From: Tomocerus qinae
Taxonomy: Eukaryota > Arthropoda > Collembola > Entomobryomorpha > Tomoceridae
Assembly (NCBI GenBank): GCA_020055645.1
Contig: CM034546.1
Location: 24,490,001-24,554,000, forward strand
Direction of reading: 5' to 3'
Length of the DNA: 64,000 nucleotides
Shown here: piece by piece, positions 55,946 through 64,000 of the stretch
Layout: every line of letters begins with the position of its first letter
How positions within the stretch are numbered: position 1 is the first letter of the stretch
Position numbers and translations under genes: made by a program
Notes under the pieces: generated by a model
What the model saw: only the letters and a program-made list of their open reading frames with translations
The model's database searches: none
What the model was told of the DNA's origin: nothing

Positions 55946-57215
55946 CGAATCATAAGGTTTGGTCGAATTGTAAACTAATTGTAAAAAAGTTTTAAAATGA
56001 TATGTAAATGAAGTATGAAATAGTAAGACAATTACTATGGAAATAAATTACAACCCACAATTATGAGATTTTCGGGATTATTTTGAGGAATAATACTTAA
56101 TTCAAAATAAAAGTTTATTTTAAAAGTCTAATAAATAGAAACAAAGACTTGGGTGAAAAAAGTCATTTCGCCCTAGGGCAGTGGTAAAATTAAAAAGAAT
56201 GATAAAACCAGCATGTGTTGTAGAAAATTAATATATCTGAGCCAATTTGGATCAAACTCGGTACAAAAACCGATCGATATTGTACTTAGGAATATGTTTC
56301 AAAATAATTTCAAGAATTTGTCCATTGCGATTATGACCGTGAATTTAGAAATAGTATACAGTGCCTAGGTGCAGTTTTAATCGAAAGTTTTGGTAGTTAA
56401 ATAGCATCCTAATATTCACAAAAATATTTTCTATTCCAAATTTTGTTTTGCGATCCTAAAAGTCAATGGCCTAATCCTAATCGTCTGTCCCCAATATGAG
56501 GTATACATTACGACTAGACACTTCTCCCAAACAGACAGAAGCCGCTACTCTATACACTTTCTAAGAAATGAGTGAAAGGAGTAAAGCTATCACGGAGAAT
56601 AATTATAATGTGAAATCTGATCCTCTACATAGTCTGTGGTAATGGATATTTCCAGTTATTCTTTATAACTAGACACAGAAGCGATAAGCTTTCTTATTGT
56701 TTTACTTACATCGTTACAAAAATACTAAACCCATTATATATCTTTTCTACCTAATAAGTTTGTATCCAATCGTAAGAACAGTATATTATAAGAAACTAGT
56801 AGCCCCCAGTGCAGTACTGTCACTATGTCATACCTCCACTGCTGCTATTTAACTTCACAAAAAATGCATAAACTAGCTCCAAAAGGAAGTTAGCGAGCAG
56901 TAAAAAGTAGCACCAGCTCTACTGGAAGAAGCCGCAGTATTAAATGACTATCCGGAGAATTGTTATTTTATGGGCTATTTTGCTCCTGAAATGGAAAAAT
57001 ACTTATAATATGAAGATTTAAGGATTTTTTCTTTCTAGTTATTGGAAGAGACGGTGTAGATTTGGCCATTATTTGTATTAAATAGCGGAATTGGGGACAA
57101 TCTTTCTGATCGTTAAGTACAATAAGTAATCAGTTCCTTCATGGTCAGGCATATTAACATAATCAGACTTAGAAGGGTCAACTATCCCGGAAGGAAGTAC
57201 AAAATGTATAAAACT
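55946..57215. other. AT-rich spacer, no gene seen
   Basis: Contains ACTAGTAGCCCCCAGTGCAG near 56,797, a relative of the fragment at 24,220. Nothing else is recognised. Confidence 0.4.
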
Positions 57216-57463
57216 TACCTGTATTACCATATTCAGCCAACGTTTCCAGTTCATTTTTAAATTAGTCTTTTATTCTTTGCTGACGAAGCAATGAGCTGCG
57301 AAGAAATCGTCATTGAGAATCAATAGACCACCCCACCAAGCAAATTGGGTGGCTTACTCTTCTCCAGTCCTTCGCAGCTCACTTCTTCGCCAGCCAAGAA
57401 CAAAAGGTAAATTAAAGGGATAAAAAATGAGTTGGAAAAGTTGGCTGAATAGGGTAATACCTA
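57216..57463. repeat. Long imperfect palindrome (about 100-bp arms)
   Basis: Left arm GTATTACCATATTCAGCCAA ... GACGAAGCAATGAGCTGCGA. The right arm is its inverse, CTTCGCAGCTCACTTCTTCG ... TTGGCTGAATAGGGTAATAC. A small inner hairpin (CCACCCCACC...GGGTGG) sits in the centre. It is a fold-back element, or a source of hairpin RNA. Confidence 0.75.
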
Positions 57464-58294
57464 TAATTACAGTCAAAATTATTAGTAGATATTTAGACGA
57501 TTTTATTTCCGCCAGCTCAGAAAGAAAAATTATCGCCTGTCTTATCGTTAGATTATAAAAATGTAAGGATTACCGATATAGCGACAGAATGTCAAACATA
57601 CATAGCAAAATTACAAAGATCTATCTACAACGTTTGATTTCCTTTGTTGAAATGTATGTATGTCAATATAGTTAGGTACATAAATAAATGTGACAGAAAC
57701 AGCTAAGATATGAATATGCAAATGCGGATACTATAATAATATCAGAAGAATGTGCTTATGTTAAGAATGCTGAATTTGCGACTTACTGGGAAATCCGAAT
57801 TGAGGAGGTGTTAACATTAAGCATTTGTAAAATTCATGAAATTAAAATACATGTAAAAGTCCCATATTATTGTTTTAAATGACTAACCCTAACCGTGTAA
57901 ATTTACATTTTACATAAATACACATCGACTGTGTATATTGCACTTAAGTTTTTTCTGTTTACATTGGTTTCCAATCAAATCAGGCAATAAGACCAGGCAT
58001 TAATGCCTGAATTTACTTATTGCCGTTAACAGCAGCATCGAATGTGGCATGGAACATACATATAACATAGATAGACACATGCAATTTAGAGCTTTTATTA
58101 TTAGTTATTTCACAAGAGAAATCGCTTAAAAGATGAACATTTTCCCCCAACTACAATATATTTTATATACTATTGTAAAATTACATTTAAAATCTGAATT
58201 AGTAGAGTTCAAGTTATTGAATTTGAATTGATATGGGAAAGTTGTGTTCAAAAATCATTATAGTGAAACTGAAATCAACCAAAGCAACCTTTAG
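57464..58294. other. AT-rich spacer, no gene seen
   Basis: 3' flank of the first small secreted precursor gene. No coding sequence or repeat is recognised. Confidence 0.4.
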
Positions 58295-58904
58295 CTACTG
58301 TATGAAGTCTGTAGCGCTCTTACGTGCTGCTGCTGCCTTAGGGCTAGTTCTTATTCCTCTGACTCTTGGTATTAAAGAATACTGCTGAGCCACCTGCATG
58401 AAGGAAATGTAGCAGAACTTGAAACAGTTGTATATAGCAATTACATGACTCGTGTGTTTAAATACAAAGACGTACATATTCTTGACGTATGTCATCAGGC
58501 CAAACCAAAACAACAGGGTTGGCTACCTCTGTTTGTAAAATTCCAAGGCTGCGACGGACTAAAGGTCCTCCAGAAACGCCACCAACAATTAAGAAAAGAA
58601 GAAAGGAGAACTAAAATCAAAACAATTGTCTTGAAATTTCTTGAAAATTATATTTATTTAAATAAAGTTTTAATTAATTAGTATACAGACATTATATGGC
58701 ATTCTAATTGATATTCAAACTATTGGTTTGGAATGTTGACTAAAGGTTGCGTAATCCTTTTTTTTTTTAAATTCCTTTATAATATATATTTTGTGAATTT
58801 GAGGATTCATTAAAATATTCCAAAAATTGTCTTACCGACTGCGAGACAAAGATTGAGAGCATTAAGCTGGCAGTTAATCCCAAAAATATATTTATTTTCT
58901 GCAT
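58295..58904 (-). CDS. Small secreted cationic precursor, tandem gene 1
   Basis: Three phase-0 exons on the minus strand: 58904-58836, 58610-58476 and 58393-58295, encoding exactly 100 residues. Exon 1 is a 23-residue leader (MQKINIFLGLTASLMLSIFV then SQS). Exon 2 has a hydrophobic LLFLIVGGVSGG, then LVRRSLGILQTEV and VVLVWPDDIRQEY. Exon 3 is basic: VAQQYSLIPRVRGIRTSPKA then AAARKSATDFIQ. All splice sites are consensus (GTAAGA, GTACGT; TTTTAG, TGCAG). RR in exon 2 is a possible proprotein cleavage site. Exon structure and the leader are shared with genes 2 and 3. The layout leader/propeptide/cationic C terminus suggests an antimicrobial peptide, neuropeptide or other secreted effector. No known family is recognised. 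Confidence 0.75.
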
Positions 58905-59675
58905 TGCTTTTTTAGAGAATCTTGTACTTCAATGTGATATTTAGGCTTCCCTAGTAGCAATACGCTTTCGATAAATGTTGTATGCCAGTGAAATGGATGA
59001 TACAAACATACATCAAAGTTTTATTGTTTACCATTACTGTGAAAGATACAGATATCTGAGTATGTAAATCATGGAGAAAACGATATGAGTTGCGTCATTT
59101 ATGAGCATTGTTAGATTGTACCATAATTTGAATTTAGTTATTTGTTTTACATTGTTTCGGCTTTAACTATGTTTCACTGTCATAACTTACAATGTTTTCT
59201 ACAACTGGAAAATATTAAAATCAGCGGTAATTAGAAAAATATCGAAATAGAGTCAAAACGTTGGGATTAGTTTACCTTTATTTTGCACTTCCCACTCTAC
59301 ATTAAATTTTGTTGGAAATTGATAATGTAAATTTCACGGTAGTTAATACCTGTCAATAATTTAACTAGAGATATTTCCCAAATTCCCAATTGAAACCTTG
59401 GTTTCTTTATATCACCATTAGTTTCATATCAATAATGTGAGTGTAATCATTTCTTAGTAATTGCACTTGAACGTATATTGGTTTTGTATCTCAGCTAACG
59501 GCTTAGGGTAATTAGGGTATAGCTGATATTTAAAGTTTAGTGGAAGGTCACAAATTTTAGTTTGGGAATTAATTGCTTTATTGCGTCGTTATTCACAACA
59601 TAAGGAAATATTTATTGGTGACTATCAGTTAGTTCTATCAAAATAGCAGTAAAGAACTTAAGTTATTTTTTGGTC
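58905..59675. other. Intergenic, no gene seen
   Basis: AT-rich; presumably contains the promoter of gene 1. No leader-like exon similar to the three genes is found here. Confidence 0.4.
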
Positions 59676-59777
59676 TTAATGATGAACTGCACTGTGATAT
59701 GTGCTTTGAATACGCATTCGAGGCTGTAGTATCGAGGTTGGGATCTGTGTGTGGACTCCTCTTCCTTGTTCGAAATA
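59676..59777 (-). CDS. Possible orphan terminal exon of a fourth family member
   Basis: A TTTACAG acceptor opens a phase-0 frame of 33 codons, YFEQGRGVHTQIPTSILQPR and MRIQSTYHSAVHH, then TAA. Length, phase and basic character resemble the third exons of the flanking genes. However, no matching leader or middle exon is seen upstream before gene 2. It may be a remnant or an alternative exon. Confidence 0.3.
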   Translation of the reverse strand, partial: YFEQGRGVHTQIPTSILQPRMRIQSTYHSAVHH

Positions 59778-60407
59778 CTGTAAATTTTAGAAAATTGAGA
59801 CTGATGTTTTGGATTACAATTTCAGAATAAAGAAAAAAATCTTGATTTTTACACAATAGAACAACCATTTATTTTCTTATAACGTCGTTTCTTTCTTAGT
59901 AATTTGATGCCACTATATGCTAATTTTTGTGATTTTTATGCAAATTAAATATTGATTTTTTACAATATGAGGCATTCATTTATTTGAAACCAAATAATTA
60001 AGACATTATACAAAAATTTGTTCACTCTAATGGAGTCCGGGAGTTGCTATCAAACCCCATTTATGTTATACGGATATATTACAAATGAAATACATGTAAG
60101 GGAAAGCTGACAATTTATAAACAGCAAAATAGCAATTGGGATTTTTTGCTATTTTTACAAGGTTAATATTTTATTTTATTATAAGCAAATGCTTAATGTG
60201 CTTCCAACCTTTTGATTCATAATAATTCATTGTTCACGGATAAAGGCTACCAAAGTATATTTAATTAAAATATTTTTCAAGCTTTCGACATGAATTATTA
60301 TTAATTATAAGCACTGATTTTTGTCCCAGCTTTTTGTAAACAAAGATTTTTCAAAATTTAAATTCGTTTATATTAGGTACTCCAGATCAAAATCTCATCG
60401 ACCTTTT
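59778..60407. other. Intergenic, no gene seen
   Basis: AT-rich spacer between the orphan exon and gene 2. Confidence 0.35.
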
Positions 60408-61188
60408 TTAGTTCATGAAGTCTGAAGATCTCTTAAATCCTGTTTGCTTTCTTGTGATTTGTGAAAGAAAAGAGTTATGCTGGGTATCTGGAGCCTACAA
60501 AATTAAAAGTAGTAGTAACAAATATTTACATAAGACATAACTGTAAAGTTGTAGTATACAGTTGAAGTAAGAGAGGCTGCAAATTTTAATACTGCTAAAT
60601 ATTTTTTTAATTCATACATGTTCATATTTCTGCTACCCAATGAAACGAAAAATCAAGTTACCATAAATTATTTTTAAGATTAAGTAATATTTTATATATA
60701 TCGCAGTCCAATGACCAATGTAAGTTAAAAGTTACCGTTAGTAAAACGTAATATTGTACGTTGTTAGTACTCCAAAAGTTATTTTGAGTGTATTATTATA
60801 GTAGTAAATGCTTACTTTTTGAAGGACATCAACAGGCCACACCATAACTACAGGGTCTACTTCTGTCTTCAAAATTTCGAGGCTGCGACGAACCAAAGAT
60901 TCTCCAGAAATACCCCCAACAATTAGGAACAAAGCGAAGAACTAAAGTCCAAAAAAATTTGGCAATGCTATTACTTGAGACATTGACTATATATCACTGT
61001 TTCAACTACTAAAATTGCCTTCATATTTTAAATGTTGTATTTAAAAGATTCATTAATTACTAATATTGAAGGAATTTAAATGTTTACGAGAAAGTTAATT
61101 ACAAAAAATTATTTATTACCGACTGGGAGACAAAGATTGATAGGAATACGCTAGCCGTTAATCCCAAAAACAATTTTATTTTCTGCAT
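60408..61188 (-). CDS. Small secreted cationic precursor, tandem gene 2
   Basis: Minus-strand exons 61188-61120, 60941-60816 and 60494-60408, all phase 0, encode 93 residues. The leader MQKIKLFLGLTASVFLSIFV plus SQS differs from gene 1 at few positions. Exon 2 reads LFLIVGGISGESLVRRSLEI then VVMVWPVDVLQK. Exon 3 reads APDTQHNSFLSQITRKQTGF then KRSSDFMN. The ends of exon 3 in genes 1 and 2 align (RKSATDFIQ, KRSSDFMN), while the middle is unlike. Conserved leader plus diverged tail is the usual signature of secreted peptide families under diversifying evolution. Confidence 0.75.
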
Positions 61189-62441
61189 GGTTTTTAAGGT
61201 CTTATTTAGTCTATTGAAAGTTCCTTCTGCTGCTAACTTTTTCAGCTAAATATGCGAACAACTTAAATTTCACACAGCGTATAATTTTTTAAACCATTGT
61301 TTTTTATCTAATTTTAGTTGGATTGATAAATGAAGGGAAACGCAACAGAATACAAAATTTCTAGCTATTCGTTAAATCGTATTATAATTGCAATTTAATT
61401 ATCTCATACAGTTTTATATATTATTTCATAAATCACCTAATTTATTTCGTATACATGGAAAATATTCATGAAAAGTAGTAAAATAGTGGGAAATAAAAAT
61501 GCATGGAAAAATTTGGAAAATAGAACTAAAGTTTTTGCCTATCCATAAGTTTTTTTTTAAATTTTCCAATTCCCATTCTACATTGAATGTTATTTGGAAA
61601 TGAAGCATGCCTATTATATAACTGCTATCATATCAACACTATTGCATAATACGTGAGTTTACAACATTTCCAACAAATCTACAGAAAAAACGTGCAACGA
61701 CTACTAATTAGTTTTATAATTTTTACTTTGTAAGGTTAAGTTCATTTTGGTTAGAACGTCACGTAATTTGATTTCTGAACTAATTGCTTGTCATGCTAAT
61801 ATTCACGTCACGAATTTTATTTTACATCATTATTTTTATTCACGTCTCATGTAATTGTATAGTGTTTGATTTTCTCACACATCTGTATCAGTTTAGTCGC
61901 TACGCATATAATTCATGAATTTAGTTATTTAGTGCAGTTAATACCGATAGTAACCCGATAGCTTGTTTAAATGCGCAATTGTATCGAAAAGGGTCAGCAC
62001 ATGTGATTTACATTCTGTAGTATATAAGCTATCCAGGGGTGGGTCGTGTTATTTATCAGCGTAGCAAAGTGGTCCCATTTTTAAATATAAATGTACATCA
62101 AAATTCAGGAAATTTTAAATATAGTGAGAGAAATGCATTCTTGACAAATACGAAATCCAAAAGTCTATATGACATAGGTATCTGCTCTCGTTCTCAGATA
62201 TCGGAAAGATAAAGCAAGTATAATGAAATTCATTCCTGGAGCAAGTATACAGTATCGGATTATATAAATAACGAAGGTTTTAATTATTTTATTTTTGATG
62301 TTGCAATTCATATATTTGAGGTCACAACCTAAGAGTATTAATAAAGACATATTTATGTATTTGTTGAGTCCGACACAATTATATCTTACAAATACAGTGT
62401 TTATTAACTATATTAAATAAAAGAACTTAGAAAATCTTAGA
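61189..62441. other. Intergenic, no firm gene
   Basis: AT-rich. A plus-strand TATATAAGC at about 62,021 and a minus-strand hydrophobic frame (62,165-62,350, 61 codons) are noted but unsupported. Confidence 0.35.
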
Positions 62442-62552
62442 CTAGGAACATTTGGGACAAAAACATGTTAGCCCGGTATATTTGTTCTTGCAGCAGTGCT
62501 GGCTGCTCGTTATGACAGAATTAATCCCACTGACTGACATCGCTGTAGACAT
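62442..62552 (-). CDS. Short Cys-rich open frame
   Basis: 36 codons from ATG at 62552, ending HCCKNKYTGLTCFCPKCS then TAG. Five cysteines in the last 17 residues resemble the end of a disulfide-rich peptide. It has no leader of its own, so if real it is a terminal exon. It sits between genes 2 and 3 of the secreted precursor cluster. Confidence 0.25.
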   Translation of the reverse strand: MSTAMSVSGINSVITSSQHCCKNKYTGLTCFCPKCS

Positions 62553-62599
62553 TAATTATGCATAATTCTTATCGAAATTTCTTTGTTTGCAAAGTGATA

Positions 62600-62811
62600 T
62601 GTGTTATGGATTTTTTGTCTTTGTACTTATTGCTCTGGATATTTTCTTGTACATCTTCGGTTTGTTGTTGTTAGATATGCCTTTTAGTCTGGTCACAAAA
62701 CATAATATATCGAACGTTTTCTTCATCTTCACCTACATGTATTATACCGTCCCAGATTACTATAAGTTAACAAAAACTTGGTTCGGCAACATTTTATTTT
62801 TAGAAGGTTGA
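62600..62811 (+). CDS. Short hydrophobic open frame
   Basis: From ATG at about 62,599 (MCYGFFVFVLIALDIFLYIF ...) to a stop at 62811, roughly 70 codons with two membrane-like segments. It could be a small membrane protein or a receptor fragment. No supporting signals. Confidence 0.2.
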
Positions 62812-62830
62812 TTATTTAATGACAATTACA

Positions 62831-63654
62831 TTACTTATTTTGTTGATTATATGCGTCGGTCAGGGTTGATAAATTTGGTAAGGGCCTACGGGAAGGTCTC
62901 TTAAAAATTGGCCTTCTTGATCTTTTAAATCTTGGCCATACCGTCAAATGGACACTGCCATTCCCCTGCAAATACCAAAACAATATTACAATTTTAGAAA
63001 CTTTTTATTGTGTTCTAAATGTATTGGATTGTGATTAAAACTCAATTTGGTACGATTTTAAGTCAAATAAATATCAGATGCTTGTACATATAAACAAGTG
63101 ACTCGGAAATTTTAAGTTTTGCTTACATGACGATAAAAATTTAGTTTACTTAGTTACTATTAGCTATAATAACTGCATTTACATTTTTCCCACGGATATC
63201 AACATGCGACATGTCCAACGGTTGTGTCTGCAAGCCATGGCTTTGGTCAGCTAAAGTTCCTCCAGAAACACCTCCGATGATTAGGAAAAATATAGAATAC
63301 TGTGAATCAAAAACAAAAATATCAATTTCAATTTTCAAAGCTGCTTGAATTATAAATACTTTATTATTATTACTGCTTACTTTATTAAGAGTTAAATTAA
63401 AAATTAGAAGTCGGTATTTGTATTTGAAATCCAAAATCAAAAACATAGGGATTTTTATTCTTGAATATTTGTTTCGCCGAAAATTTATTTCCTGTGTTTA
63501 AAACGTTTTAGAATTATTATTATTTATCTGAATTCAGGTCATCATTTTGGACATGACGGAAGGGTTAATTGCAAAAGTAACTTACCGGCTGCGAGACAAA
63601 AACTGATGCAAGTAAGCTAGCTATTAATCCCAAAATTAAATTTGTTTTCTGCAT
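62831..63654 (-). CDS. Small secreted cationic precursor, tandem gene 3 (Pro/Arg-rich C terminus)
   Basis: Minus-strand exons 63654-63586, 63299-63183 and 62965-62831, all phase 0, encode 106 residues. The leader is MQKTNLILGLIASLLASVFV plus SQP. Exon 2 is IFFLIIGGVSGGTLADQSHG then LDMSHVDIRGKN. Exon 3 is strongly basic and proline-rich (WPRFKRSRRPIFKRPSRRPL then PNLSTLTDAYNQQNK). Arg/Pro-rich tails of this kind occur in proline-rich antimicrobial peptides of insects (apidaecin and drosocin types), although the repeat pattern is not the same. The exon 2 donor is GTAAAT. If unspliced, exon 2 stops after 12 further residues, giving a 74-residue form. Exon boundaries match genes 1 and 2 exactly. 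Confidence 0.7.
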
Positions 63655-64000
63655 GACCAAATTTTCATTCTGTTCAGAGGCTTTATGATAGTATTGTGAT
63701 TTTTCTTTTCTCCTGTTTTGTCTTGAATGTTTTTCAGTTAAAATTCGTATTCGATAAGAATATTTTAAGAATATATTAAATAGTACACAAAATTGTTAGT
63801 TAGGTGACTGAAATGGTAAAATAGAATGTAATAAATGTTCTTAATTGATGTTTAATTACTTTCTAATGGTCCATAGATTTGTATCAATTTCCTTATTATG
63901 ATAAAAGTAGGATAATGCTATTGTCAAAAACTGTAAGACTTTTTATTGTATTTAACACTTACTTATGAAACGATGCACAACAATTACAAACGAGAACAGC
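63655..64000. other. Upstream region of gene 3, no gene seen
   Basis: AT-rich; presumably includes the promoter of gene 3. No further leader exon is visible before the window ends. Confidence 0.35.

Noticed and set aside
58445..58681. 78-codon plus-strand frame
   Set aside because: It is the antisense of the middle exon of secreted gene 1.
1..64000. tRNA, rRNA or CRISPR features
   Set aside because: No cloverleaf with matching arms, rRNA-like stretch or spaced identical repeats was recognised by eye; a tRNAscan or Infernal run would be needed to exclude degraded copies.

Overview
The window is eukaryotic and most likely arthropod DNA. It is AT-rich, its genes are split by short GT-AG introns, and it carries insect/crustacean-type families: divergent ionotropic receptors (IRs), C2H2 finger genes and small secreted peptides. 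It also holds many nested transposons and a few short TTAGG runs. A springtail-like genome would fit, but the sequence alone does not fix the species.

Layout. 1-12,480 and 50,390-54,475 are two diverged copies of one segment carrying a minus-strand IR gene; both IR copies are broken by insertions. IR copy 1 holds a complete 7.75 kb hAT-type DNA transposon (1513-9261) with a perfect 8-bp target duplication. A second, nearly identical transposon copy lies at 30,179-37,918 with its own 8-bp duplication. The transposon encodes a BED/C2H2-like finger and coiled-coil protein. After one in-frame stop comes a ~1,155-residue protein joining an OTU-type cysteine protease domain to a hAT-like transposase.

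12,480-28,900 is a gene-bearing stretch: a four-exon zinc-finger gene with two in-frame TGA codons; two divergent genes for secreted Cys-rich, Thr-rich (PSI/mucin-like) proteins; an AT minisatellite; a TATA-driven secreted Cys-rich gene; and a small unknown gene. A decayed gamma-glutamyltransferase gene follows, then a small acidic gene full of SUMO-interaction-like motifs. The unknown gene and the acidic gene share a palindromic promoter-like element.

28,900-46,320 is a stack of nested retroelements: a LINE fragment, an unidentified A/C-rich element split by hAT copy 2 and by an LTR unit, a Penelope-like RT start, and a second LINE. The LTR unit (39,301-44,223) has no gag or pol but contains an antisense five-exon zinc-finger gene.

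46,600-48,380 is a MULE-like element. 58,295-63,654 holds three tandem three-exon genes for small secreted precursors. Their signal exons are conserved, while their C-terminal exons are cationic and strongly diverged. This is the best candidate here for an undescribed effector, antimicrobial or neuropeptide family.

Caveat: many single-base frameshifts fall in homopolymers and differ between near-identical copies, so some apparent pseudogene lesions may be assembly errors.
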